Source: UBA868 sp016776875
Lineage (GTDB): Bacteria > Pseudomonadota > Gammaproteobacteria > Arenicellales > UBA868
NCBI GenBank assembly: GCA_051201585.1
Contig: CP179198.1
Coordinates: 372,001-436,000 of the forward strand
Direction of reading: 5' to 3'
Length of the DNA stretch: 64,000 nt
Part shown: positions 8,198 through 16,177 of the stretch, piece after piece
Position numbering within the stretch: the stretch's first letter is position 1
How the letters are laid out: every line of letters begins with the position of its first letter
Notes under the pieces: generated by a model
Told to the model about the DNA's origin: nothing
What the model saw: only the letters and a program-made list of their open reading frames with translations
The model's database searches: none
Position numbers and translations under genes: made by a program

Positions 8198-10273
8198 CTA
8201 TTTGATGCCCAACGCTCGCTTTTTATCTGCGCTAACCGCCTGAATGATTCGGTCAGCCGACATTGCGATGAACGCAATTCCGAGGCCTGCAACCAGGCCC
8301 TCGCCGAAGTCGGCCTGCCCGAGCGCGACGTAAACCGCTTGTCCCAAGCCCTGTGTGCCGACGAGTGCTGCAATAATCAGCATGGCGAGGCCGAACATAA
8401 TAGTTTGATTAAGGCCCAGCATTATCTCAGGGATAGCGAGCGGGAGTCGCACTTGCCAGAGAATCTGAAAGGGTGTGCAACCTGATGCGATCGCAGCTTC
8501 TACGACATCGTTATTGACATGCCGGAGCCCGTGTTCCGTGTAACGAACGGCTGGAACGATTGCGTAAGCGATAATTGCAAGAAATGCGGTGAATTCTCCA
8601 ACCTGAAAAAACATCAGAATGGGAATCAGCAGCACAAACAAAGGCATCGTCTGAAGGGTGTCATTGATAGGTCGGACCAGTCGTGAAACCCGATCACTTT
8701 GGGATGCCCAGACGCCTAGGCTGCCACCAATAATAAAAGACACCAGCACAGCCGCAAAACAAAGATAAAGCGAACGCACCCCAAGCGACCAGACTCCCGT
8801 CACCAACATAAATGCGAGTCCGGCTAATGTAAAAAGCCCAACCCGAGCGCCACCGGTTTGCCAGGCTAAAGTGACCAATATTGCGATCATTGCTGGCCAG
8901 GGCATGCGCTCAATGCCGAAATAGAGCAAGACCGCGGCAATTCCGATCGCGACAGCAAAGCGCCAACCGTATCGATAACCACTTAAAAGCATTAGGGATG
9001 CGCAGGCGATGAGGTAGCCGATTTTCATTGTCAGCGTTAAATCAAAACCCCAAGTGAACGGGCGAATGGTATTTTCGAGTCCGATGCGAAGTGGCAAAAG
9101 AAAGAAAAATAAAAAAGCGTTTTTAATTTGATCAAGCGCAGCGCCAAACTCTACGGTAATGAATAGAATCGCATCGTTGATTTGTGCAGCCGGATAAAAA
9201 ACCCATGGATCAGGAAATTTGGACAACTCAGTCACTGATAGGGAGAGCAATAAAAAAGACAACGCAGCTGTTCCAGCAATGCCCAAAATAAGTCGCGGAC
9301 GTAAAGCGCGCGTTGTTTTAGAGTGCTGATTATCTTGTGCAAAGCCTCGAGTGATGCGATCAAGAAGCATGGCAATGAGGGCAACGACAATCCCTGCTAG
9401 CAAACTTTCTCCAAAATTAGCCCGGCGCATTGTGCTCAAGACCTCCCAGCCGATATCAGCAGAACTTCCAATAATAGCGGCGATAATGACCATGCTGAGC
9501 GCTGCCATGGTGGACTGATTGACGCCTACCAAGATGGTGGGTAATGCGCTGGGAAAGCGTACCCACCAGAAGAGTTGGCCGCTGCTGGCACCGCTCATGA
9601 TTCCAGATTCAACGGTTTCTTCTGGAACCCGTTGTAGTCCCAGCACAGTGCTCCGAACCATTGGCGGGCAGGCATAAATGGCGCTCGCAATCATGCCTAC
9701 GACGGGACCAAAGCCGAAGAGCAATAGAATAGGAATTAGGTAAGCGAAAGTAGGCACGGTCTGCATGAGATCGAGAAGAGGTTGCACTAATCGATTCGCA
9801 CGCTCCGAGCGCCACGCGCTGACGCCTAATCCAAAACCCATGAGAACCGACAGCGGCACTGATACGGCTACAAGCGCGAGCGTGCGCATGCTTTCTGTCC
9901 AATAGCCTATGCCGACCATATAAAGAAGCGCAAAAAGGGTAAATAAAGCAAGTGGCCAGCCCCCCGCCACAAAGGCAATGCCAATAAATAAGCTGATCGT
10001 GGTTGGCCACGGCAGCCAGGTTAATAGCCCGAGGATGGCATCCATAGGCCACGTGAGTAGCCAAGAGATCGCTCGAAATAACCAACGAAAGTGATCGACG
10101 AACCAATCCATGCCGATGTTTGCCCAAGCTGCTGCGGGCAAGGTCCACGCTTCCGGATACTGAGTGACCCAATCCGCTAGGTCTCGCTGAAGAAGGAAAA
10201 CCGATCCAAAGATTGCGACACCGACCCAAGCGAAAAGAGAGAAACGCTCTTTCCGTTGATGCGACGCATTCAC
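8198..10273 (-). CDS. Glycine-betaine/proline-type ABC permease, tandem-duplicated (ProW-like)
   Basis: This inner-membrane permease has 691 residues, about twice a normal ProW-type subunit. It contains two binding-protein-dependent permease units, each with its own EAA-like coupling loop: GLQRVPEETVESG near residue 212 and GLRHVNNDVVEAA near 582. Each unit is surrounded by many hydrophobic helices. A single polypeptide can therefore supply both halves of the pore. Its start overlaps the ATPase stop (four bases), and the operon order is binding protein, ATPase, permease. The substrate is most likely glycine betaine or a related quaternary amine, judged from the partner proteins. Confidence 0.88.
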   Translation of the reverse strand: MNASHQRKERFSLFAWVGVAIFGSVFLLQRDLADWVTQYPEAWTLPAAAWANIGMDWFVDHFRWLFRAISWLLTWPMDAILGLLTWLPWPTTISLFIGIAFVAGGWPLALFTLFALLYMVGIGYWTESMRTLALVAVSVPLSVLMGFGLGVSAWRSERANRLVQPLLDLMQTVPTFAYLIPILLLFGFGPVVGMIASAIYACPPMVRSTVLGLQRVPEETVESGIMSGASSGQLFWWVRFPSALPTILVGVNQSTMAALSMVIIAAIIGSSADIGWEVLSTMRRANFGESLLAGIVVALIAMLLDRITRGFAQDNQHSKTTRALRPRLILGIAGTAALSFLLLSLSVTELSKFPDPWVFYPAAQINDAILFITVEFGAALDQIKNAFLFFFLLPLRIGLENTIRPFTWGFDLTLTMKIGYLIACASLMLLSGYRYGWRFAVAIGIAAVLLYFGIERMPWPAMIAILVTLAWQTGGARVGLFTLAGLAFMLVTGVWSLGVRSLYLCFAAVLVSFIIGGSLGVWASQSDRVSRLVRPINDTLQTMPLFVLLIPILMFFQVGEFTAFLAIIAYAIVPAVRYTEHGLRHVNNDVVEAAIASGCTPFQILWQVRLPLAIPEIMLGLNQTIMFGLAMLIIAALVGTQGLGQAVYVALGQADFGEGLVAGLGIAFIAMSADRIIQAVSADKKRALGIK

Positions 10274-11316
10274 GAGGGGATTTCTTCTGCGAGTTTTTTC
10301 AGAACATCAAGCACTGATATGGATCCCAGGTAATCACCTGCGTGGTTGGCAACATTTAGTGTTTCACTGCGAATCAGAATGGGTAAAAATTCATCGATTG
10401 TTGTGGTATTTTCGATAGTCGGATTCCCCTCTAGCGGTGCAGATATTTTTTGTGGATCGACTTCGGAGAGTATTGCGCCAGCGGTTAATATTTTGAGTTT
10501 TGGGACATCACGCGTAAATTCTGCAACGTAATCATTCGCTGGATTACTCACAAGCTCCGCAGGTGTTCCCATTTGCACAATGGCCCCGTCTTTCATAATC
10601 GCAATTCGGTCTGCGAGTCGCAGGGCTTCTAGAAAATCATGGGTAATAAAGACAATCGTTTTATTGAGTAGTTTCTGAAGACGAAGAAATTCATCTTGCA
10701 TCTGTCGACGAATCAAAGGATCAAGTGCGCTGAAAGGCTCATCGAGCAGCCAAAGCTCCGGATCACTCGCCAGCGATCGAGCAATACCCACCCGCTGCTG
10801 CTGTCCTCCAGAGAGTTCGCGTGGGTAACTCTGCTCGCGTCCGTTAAGGCCCACTAAGTCAATCATTTGTTGAGCGCGATTTGTTTGCTCAGAAATGCTC
10901 AGGCCTTGTATTTTTAATGGAAAAGCAACATTACCCAGAACGGTCTGATGCGGCAGTAGTCCAAAATGCTGAAATACCATTCCAACACGACGACGCCTCA
11001 TCTCGATCATCTGCTCTTTGGATTTTTCTAGAAGATTTTCACCATCAAGAAGAATGGTGCCTGACTCTGGCTCGATCAATCTTGATAGACACCGGATGAC
11101 AGTGGACTTTCCTGATCCCGAGAGACCCATGATGACAAAGATTTCACCTTCAGGCACATCGAAACTGACGTTACATACCGCAGGAATATGATCGGCGTCT
11201 CGAATCGCTTTAATTAGAGATTCCTTGTCGTGGGATTGCGCGAAGAAGTGTGTCGCGTTTGGGCCGTAGACTTTCCACAGCCCTCTGCAACGGAGCTTGG
11301 GCTTGTCTGATGACAT
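10270..11316 (-). CDS. Glycine-betaine/proline-type ABC ATPase (ProV-like)
   Basis: The 348-residue ATPase has Walker A GLSGSGKST (residues 64-72), signature LSGGQQQR (168-175), and Walker B LWLLDEPFSALDP near 189-201. The N-terminal extension before the ATPase core and the RMQDEF-type region (here RRQMQDEFLRLQ) are characteristic of ProV/OpuAA proteins. The C-terminal 70 residues are a short remnant of the CBS region that senses ionic strength in ProV relatives; a full CBS pair is not visible. It energises import by the double permease next to it. Confidence 0.9.
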   Translation of the reverse strand: MSSDKPKLRCRGLWKVYGPNATHFFAQSHDKESLIKAIRDADHIPAVCNVSFDVPEGEIFVIMGLSGSGKSTVIRCLSRLIEPESGTILLDGENLLEKSKEQMIEMRRRRVGMVFQHFGLLPHQTVLGNVAFPLKIQGLSISEQTNRAQQMIDLVGLNGREQSYPRELSGGQQQRVGIARSLASDPELWLLDEPFSALDPLIRRQMQDEFLRLQKLLNKTIVFITHDFLEALRLADRIAIMKDGAIVQMGTPAELVSNPANDYVAEFTRDVPKLKILTAGAILSEVDPQKISAPLEGNPTIENTTTIDEFLPILIRSETLNVANHAGDYLGSISVLDVLKKLAEEIPS

Positions 11317-11337
11317 AGGTGCTGAGAGTGGTAAAAC

Positions 11338-11373
11338 AAGACCAGGAAAACGACGAGGCGTTTTCCTGGTCTT
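11338..11373 (-). terminator. 15-bp perfect hairpin between binding-protein and ATPase genes
   Basis: AAGACCAGGAAAACG (11338-11352), a six-base loop and CGTTTTCCTGGTCTT (11359-11373) form a perfect inverted repeat in the 97-bp gap. Read on the minus strand it is followed by GTTTT. It probably acts as a leaky terminator or 3' stabiliser, so that the binding protein is made in excess over ATPase and permease, a common design in ABC importer operons. Confidence 0.65.
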
Positions 11374-11413
11374 TATTGGCGGTTAAACGGTGTTTTGAAT
11401 CAAAAAGTCTTGA

Positions 11414-12376
11414 TTAGCCTTTGGCGGCGTCGACCCAAGGTTTCCAAATTGCTTCGTTATCATCAACCCATTGGCGAACCACATCGTCAAGCTTTTTACC
11501 TTCCTGATCGATTGCGTTCATCATAGGAATTTGATCTTCATTGCGAAGCGTGTAGGCCTCCAGAATTGCGTGTGCTGCCGGCCACTTATCCTCCATGCCG
11601 GCCCAGGCCATTTTTTTAATATAGCCTCGTGACCAGTCACAATCCCAAGTTGCATTGGGGTTAACGCCCACAGCAGGATCATCATGACAGCCTTCCTCGT
11701 ATGGCGGGAGTGCGACAATATTCAGGGGAATGACTGCCTGCACCCAGTGAGGCGCCCAAAACATAACCAAAAGTGGCGTGTTTTTAGCCTCAGCGCCCTT
11801 CATTTCTGCAATCAATGCGCCTTCACTGCCGGCGGGCACTGAAACGTAATTCAGATTAAGTCCTTTTATTCGGTCAACGTTAGAGGTGCCCCAGTCAGCC
11901 GGATAGTCGACAAGACGTCCCTTCGGGAATGTGTCCGCATTCGCAAATTTGTCCGCGCATGCATTGAGTGCATTCCAATCAGGAAGTCCTGGACAGGCTT
12001 TGGCTGCTGCATCGTTATACATCCAGGTTTCCACGGGGACGAGGCCGAGATCACCCAATTCTTTCGCCTGTCCTGAAGCTACGGCTTCATCGTAATGTTC
12101 GCCGATGTTTGAGCTCCAGATCTCCAGAGTCGCTGTCACGGTGTTATCTTGAATGGCGGTCATCTGAGGGTAGTAGCCTGCTGTGACATACTCAACGTTA
12201 TAACCGGCGCGTTTTAGTATTTCGCCAGCGACATGCGTGGTAATGTGCTGGCCTGTCCATTCGTTTACCGCGAGCTTAATCGGCTCATCAACAGCCCCCA
12301 TGGATCCTGCAAGGCTGACGCTGGACGCAAGCATTGAAAGTCCAGCGATTGCTGAAAAAATTTTCTTTTGAAACAT
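11414..12376 (-). CDS. Glycine-betaine-type ABC substrate-binding protein (ProX/OpuAC family)
   Basis: This is a periplasmic binding protein of 320 residues. The chosen ATG at 12376 (MFQKKIF) has a strong AAGGAGGAG upstream; an earlier in-frame ATG at 12391 overlaps that ribosome site. A Sec signal peptide ends near SVSLAG. The mature part carries the OpuAC pattern IKLAVNEWTGQHITTHVAGEILKRAGY at the N-terminus and many tryptophans, as needed for an aromatic cage around a trimethylammonium group. It heads the operon with the ATPase and double permease. Glycine betaine is the best guess; carnitine, choline or proline betaine are possible. Confidence 0.87.
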   Translation of the reverse strand: MFQKKIFSAIAGLSMLASSVSLAGSMGAVDEPIKLAVNEWTGQHITTHVAGEILKRAGYNVEYVTAGYYPQMTAIQDNTVTATLEIWSSNIGEHYDEAVASGQAKELGDLGLVPVETWMYNDAAAKACPGLPDWNALNACADKFANADTFPKGRLVDYPADWGTSNVDRIKGLNLNYVSVPAGSEGALIAEMKGAEAKNTPLLVMFWAPHWVQAVIPLNIVALPPYEEGCHDDPAVGVNPNATWDCDWSRGYIKKMAWAGMEDKWPAAHAILEAYTLRNEDQIPMMNAIDQEGKKLDDVVRQWVDDNEAIWKPWVDAAKG

Positions 12377-12683
12377 AACTCCTCCTTCCATTTATTTTAA
12401 TTTTGGGTAGCCGCTTGTGAAAACCGTCACGATTGCGGTACCAGTCTAAACGACATTTTTAAGGTTACTATATCGTTTGCTCTCACGAATCGTTTTACCA
12501 TAGAAATCGATCTTCACGCTACTATTGTTCAAGTTTTGCGATGTTTTGTATTTAACCTCAATGCTTCGAGCATACAAGTGGGATGCTCAAACCAATCCTT
12601 GATTGGAAGTTAAAACGGTAGAATCATGTTATTGAAGCCGGGCTTCGTCTGTGAGACGACTAACTGGAGGTGGAGGTCTATTT

Positions 12684-13739
12684 TTGAGTAACGAAATTTA
12701 CAGCGTATCCGAGGCGGAGCGGGTCCGACAATTAATCGCTCTGGCCGGAAGCCTAAAGGCGGACTCACTGGACGGATCGGCAACAGACACCGGTCAATCA
12801 GGGCATCGCGAGGGGCAACAGCGATCTGATCAGTTTTCGATCTACATCCATTGGTTAAGTGATTCGCCCATGCTGCCAGAACGCAGCTACCAAGCGGTAT
12901 CAAGTGGCGATTCGTTTGATGTAAGAGTTACTGATTTGGTCTATCGTATTAACCCGGATGACTATTCTCACCGAGCCGCCAAAACGCTTGCGAACGGGGA
13001 GATGGCTTACTGCAAGATTTCAACTAATCGCGATGTGATTTTTTCTGAGACTGATCCGGGTACGATTTTTGTATTGAAGGACTCCGCATCAGGACGTCCG
13101 ATAGGCATTGCGGTCGTGCACTTTTCTTTGCGTCGCGCAACAAATATTGTTTGGCAGCCAACCAAGGTCGATAAGAAAGCCCGCTCTACAAGAAATAGGC
13201 AAACCCCTTGCGTGATCTGGTTAACTGGATTGTCGGCATCAGGAAAATCGACAATTGCCGATCATCTGGAACAGAAATTGCATGCCAGCGGCAAACATAC
13301 TTACCTTCTTGATGGCGATAATGTACGTCACGGTCTGTGTCGGGATCTTGGCTTTACCGATGGCGACCGGGTCGAGAATATCAGGCGAGTTGCTGAAGTG
13401 GCCCGCTTAATGACCGACGCCGGATTGATTGTGATTACATCTTTTATTTCACCTTTCGTAGCGGAGCGGCAGATGGCGCGTGACTTAATTGGCCCAGCGT
13501 ACTTTATTGAAGTATTTGTGGATACGCCGTTGGCGTTATGTGAAAGCCGGGATCCCAAAGGGCTTTATAAAAAGGCACGCGACGGCGTATTGAAGAATTT
13601 TACGGGAATTGATTCCGGCTATGAGGCACCTGTGGCACCACAGATTACGCTCTCGACAGTGGATTGTCAGGCAGAGGCGTTATCAGATACGATTATTGAT
13701 TATCTAGAGCAGCATCACTTCATCGATCCCCGGAGTTAG
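12684..13739 (+). CDS. APS kinase (CysC) fused to a CysN C-terminal-type domain, without the CysN GTPase domain
   Basis: The C-terminal part is a full APS kinase, which phosphorylates adenylylsulfate to PAPS: P-loop GLSASGKST (residues 182-190), LDGDNVRHGL (209-218), DLGF (221-224) and DPKGLYKKARDGVLKNFTGID near the end. Residues about 50-160 resemble the last beta-barrel domain of CysN/NodQ (HRAAKTL, SLRRATNIVWQ). The CysN GTPase domain and the CysD partner are both absent, and residues 1-49 match nothing I recognise. TTG 12684 is chosen because GGAGG lies 7 bases upstream; an upstream in-frame GTG at 12651 lacks a site. The first gene of a five-gene plus-strand operon. Sulfate activation for sulfation is the family role, but ATP sulfurylase activity cannot come from this protein. 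Confidence 0.85.
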   Translation: MSNEIYSVSEAERVRQLIALAGSLKADSLDGSATDTGQSGHREGQQRSDQFSIYIHWLSDSPMLPERSYQAVSSGDSFDVRVTDLVYRINPDDYSHRAAKTLANGEMAYCKISTNRDVIFSETDPGTIFVLKDSASGRPIGIAVVHFSLRRATNIVWQPTKVDKKARSTRNRQTPCVIWLTGLSASGKSTIADHLEQKLHASGKHTYLLDGDNVRHGLCRDLGFTDGDRVENIRRVAEVARLMTDAGLIVITSFISPFVAERQMARDLIGPAYFIEVFVDTPLALCESRDPKGLYKKARDGVLKNFTGIDSGYEAPVAPQITLSTVDCQAEALSDTIIDYLEQHHFIDPRS

Positions 13740-13743
13740 TTAG

Positions 13744-14502
13744 ATGCATACCCATAGAAAAGTCGCTGTCGTGACCGGCGCGGGAACGGGCATTGGAAGA
13801 GCAGTTTCGGAAATCTTGCTGCGCAATAATTACGCGGTGACATTGACAGGTCGTCGACAGGAACTCCTCGAGCAAGCCGCAGCCGACAGCGGCGCGGATC
13901 TAGAGAGGATTTGCTGCATTAGGGCTGACATTCGATATGAACAAGATGTCAATCAGATCTTTGATGACACCGTTGAACGGTTCGGTCGGATTGATCTTCT
14001 TTTTAATAACGCAGGTATTGGGGCTCGGGCTGTTGATATTGATGAACTTGAGGTTGATGAATGGCGCGCAGTTCTCGAGACGAATATCCATGGTGCGGTG
14101 ATGTGCGCGCGCCGGGCGTTTGGACAAATGAAGCGCCAGTCACCCATGGGGGGAAGAATTATTAATAACGGATCGATTTCGGCTTATGCGCCCCGGGTTA
14201 ACAGTCTCCCCTACACGGTGAGTAAGCATGCGATGTCAGGTTTGACACGGAGCTTGGCCTTGGACGGCCGAGCGCATCATATTGCCTGCGGACAGATTGA
14301 TATTGGCAATGCTGAGACCGATCTCACTCAGCGCATGAAAGCAGGAATCAAGCAGGCGAATGGCGAAACTTTAAAAGAGCCATTGATGGATGTGCAGCAT
14401 GTTGCCAGTAGTGTGATGCACATGGCAGAACTTCCCCTAGATACCAATGTTCTTTTTATGAATATCATGGCACGGGATATGCCTTTTGTCGGGCGGGGCT
14501 AA
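13744..14502 (+). CDS. Short-chain dehydrogenase/reductase
   Basis: A classical SDR of 252 residues. It has the Rossmann motif TGAGTGIG (residues 11-18), NNAG near 93-96, a catalytic Ser in NNGSISAYAP near 142-151, and YTVSK with the Tyr/Lys pair near 160-164. It uses NAD(P)(H) to oxidise or reduce a hydroxyl/keto group; the substrate is not evident. It follows the APS-kinase fusion after only 4 bases and precedes the small protein and amidase genes, so it probably acts in the same unknown pathway. Confidence 0.9.
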   Translation: MHTHRKVAVVTGAGTGIGRAVSEILLRNNYAVTLTGRRQELLEQAAADSGADLERICCIRADIRYEQDVNQIFDDTVERFGRIDLLFNNAGIGARAVDIDELEVDEWRAVLETNIHGAVMCARRAFGQMKRQSPMGGRIINNGSISAYAPRVNSLPYTVSKHAMSGLTRSLALDGRAHHIACGQIDIGNAETDLTQRMKAGIKQANGETLKEPLMDVQHVASSVMHMAELPLDTNVLFMNIMARDMPFVGRG

Positions 14503-14530
14503 GCGAATTTTTTGGAACTGAGCTCAGGAA

Positions 14531-14758
14531 ATGCCAAAAGATAAGCCCACGCTTGAACTTTTGCGGACTGTTGGCGACGCTTTTGGTGCCCATCCGTTTT
14601 CTGATGAAGACCTGTCGGAGCTGGTTGAACCAAAATTGGGAATGATTACCAGTTTTAAGGATCTTATGAATGAGCTGGATCAATTGCGGACGATAGACTT
14701 GGGCGCACTACCGCCCGCGCTGGAGATCAAGACAAAAGCCAGTCCTTCTGATGAGTGA
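14531..14758 (+). CDS. Small GatC/AtzG-like partner of the downstream amidase
   Basis: This 75-residue protein has the size and helix layout of GatC or AtzG small subunits. The segment SFKDLMNELDQLRTIDLGALPPAL (about residues 41-64) resembles the GatC region that wraps around the amidase subunit. Its last codons overlap the amidase ATG by eight bases, a coupling typical of subunits of one complex. I infer it stabilises the amidase; sequence evidence for family membership is moderate because the protein is short. Confidence 0.65.
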   Translation: MPKDKPTLELLRTVGDAFGAHPFSDEDLSELVEPKLGMITSFKDLMNELDQLRTIDLGALPPALEIKTKASPSDE

Positions 14759-16163
14759 CGCGACAGAGGTGTGTTGGCTTACGGTAAGGCAGCTCAGCCG
14801 CGCGTTAGTCAATGGCGAAATAAGTATTCACGATCTTGTTAATGTTTTTTTGGCACGTGCCGCCCAGTTCAATTCCGCTTCAAAAGCCTTTATCGATGTG
14901 TATGCGGATAGTGCTCGGGCGCACGCCTCAACGCTTGCAGAACAACCCGGCAGTGGGATGCTTTATGGCATTCCGTATGGGCTTAAAGATCTCATTGATA
15001 TTAAGGATCATCGCACCAGTGCCGGCTCTGCAGTATTTGCAGATAATATTGCATCGGACGATGCGCATGTGGTGAGTCAATTAACGGCAGCAGGCGCAGT
15101 ATGTCTTGGTAAGCTGAATCTCCATGAGTTTGCCTATGGGGCGACTGGGGAGAATGCGCGCTATGGAACTGCGGTCAATGCATATGATTCATCTCGATTA
15201 GCTGGAGGCTCCTCCAGTGGGTCGGCGGCAGCAGTTGCGTGGGGTCTTTCATCTTTCGCGCTGGGTACAGATACTGGCGGCTCGGTTCGATCTCCAGCAG
15301 CGTTGAGCGGCTTGGTGGGTCTCAAGCCGACTTATGGCCGAATTTCGATGCGCGGCGTGACACCCTATAGCTGGTCGCTTGATCACCTCGGCATTCTTTC
15401 GCGGGATGTTCGGGATTGCGCGGTGATTCTGCAAACGCTTGCTGAACCAGACTTGGCTGACCCTGGCTCCACGAATCGCCCCACTGATCAATATCTACAG
15501 GAAGTTGACTCGCTTGAGGATTTGACGGGTCGGAGTATTGGTGTGCCGCGTCAGTTTTTTTATGAGCATGTCGATCCTGAAATCCTGAGCGCGACGGAAC
15601 GCGTGATTTCATTTCTGGAAAAAAAGGGCGCGACGGTGAGAGAGGTGGAAACCCCTGATTTGAGTTTCTCGAGGACAGTTTCGTTAACGATTCAGATGCC
15701 AGAGGCGCTTAGTTTTCATATGCCATGGCTTGAAAAAAGAGCAGGTGATTATGGTGAGGACTTCAGAACCGGACTTGCACTGGGACAGCAAATTCTGGCC
15801 GAGCATTACGTGCGGGCCAAAAGATTAATGACCCATTACCGGACGCAGATTGATGACGTGCTAGAAACAGTTGATATTCTGGTTACCCCATCGACGCCTA
15901 TCGTGGCGCCTAAAGTGGGAGCCGTTGAGGTTGAGACTGAGGGTTTGACGGAGCCGGTCGGGAACGCGATGATGCGTTTTACCAATTTTTTCAATACCAC
16001 CGGACACCCGGCTATTTCCATTCCTTCCGGTATGCACAGTCTAGGCCTACCAATGGGGGTCCAACTTGTGGGTAAAGCCTTTGGTGAAGCAAGTCTTTTA
16101 GCATTTGCACATCTGATTAATTCGCATCGGCAGTTCAAACTGCCACTGCCGAAAATTAATTAA
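14751..16163 (+). CDS. Amidase-signature hydrolase (AtzE/GatA-like)
   Basis: The 470-residue product has the complete Ser-cisSer-Lys machinery of the amidase signature family: Lys79 in YGLKDLID, the Ser-rich loop AGGSSSGSAA with the cis-Ser near 154, and the nucleophile Ser178 in DTGGSVRSPAA. It hydrolyses an amide or carbamoyl bond in a small molecule. The coupled GatC/AtzG-like gene upstream suggests a heteromeric enzyme such as the 1-carboxybiuret hydrolase type, rather than the tRNA amidotransferase, because no gatB lies nearby. Substrate unknown. The operon continues 14 bases later with an M24 protein. Confidence 0.88.
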   Translation: MSDATEVCWLTVRQLSRALVNGEISIHDLVNVFLARAAQFNSASKAFIDVYADSARAHASTLAEQPGSGMLYGIPYGLKDLIDIKDHRTSAGSAVFADNIASDDAHVVSQLTAAGAVCLGKLNLHEFAYGATGENARYGTAVNAYDSSRLAGGSSSGSAAAVAWGLSSFALGTDTGGSVRSPAALSGLVGLKPTYGRISMRGVTPYSWSLDHLGILSRDVRDCAVILQTLAEPDLADPGSTNRPTDQYLQEVDSLEDLTGRSIGVPRQFFYEHVDPEILSATERVISFLEKKGATVREVETPDLSFSRTVSLTIQMPEALSFHMPWLEKRAGDYGEDFRTGLALGQQILAEHYVRAKRLMTHYRTQIDDVLETVDILVTPSTPIVAPKVGAVEVETEGLTEPVGNAMMRFTNFFNTTGHPAISIPSGMHSLGLPMGVQLVGKAFGEASLLAFAHLINSHRQFKLPLPKIN

Positions 16164-16177
16164 TAAAGGAGCCATGT

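Noticed and set aside
12540..12683. Sigma-70 promoter for the CysNC operon (TTGATT ... TAGAAT)
   Set aside because: The spacing is only 14 bases, too short for a confident call; not listed as a feature.
13900..14147. Minus-strand open frames in the SDR gene
   Set aside because: They lie fully inside a clear SDR coding region and show no family pattern; shadow frames.
14751..16163. GatA subunit of Glu-tRNA(Gln) amidotransferase
   Set aside because: No gatB is adjacent and the gene lies among catabolic genes, so a metabolic amidase is more likely.
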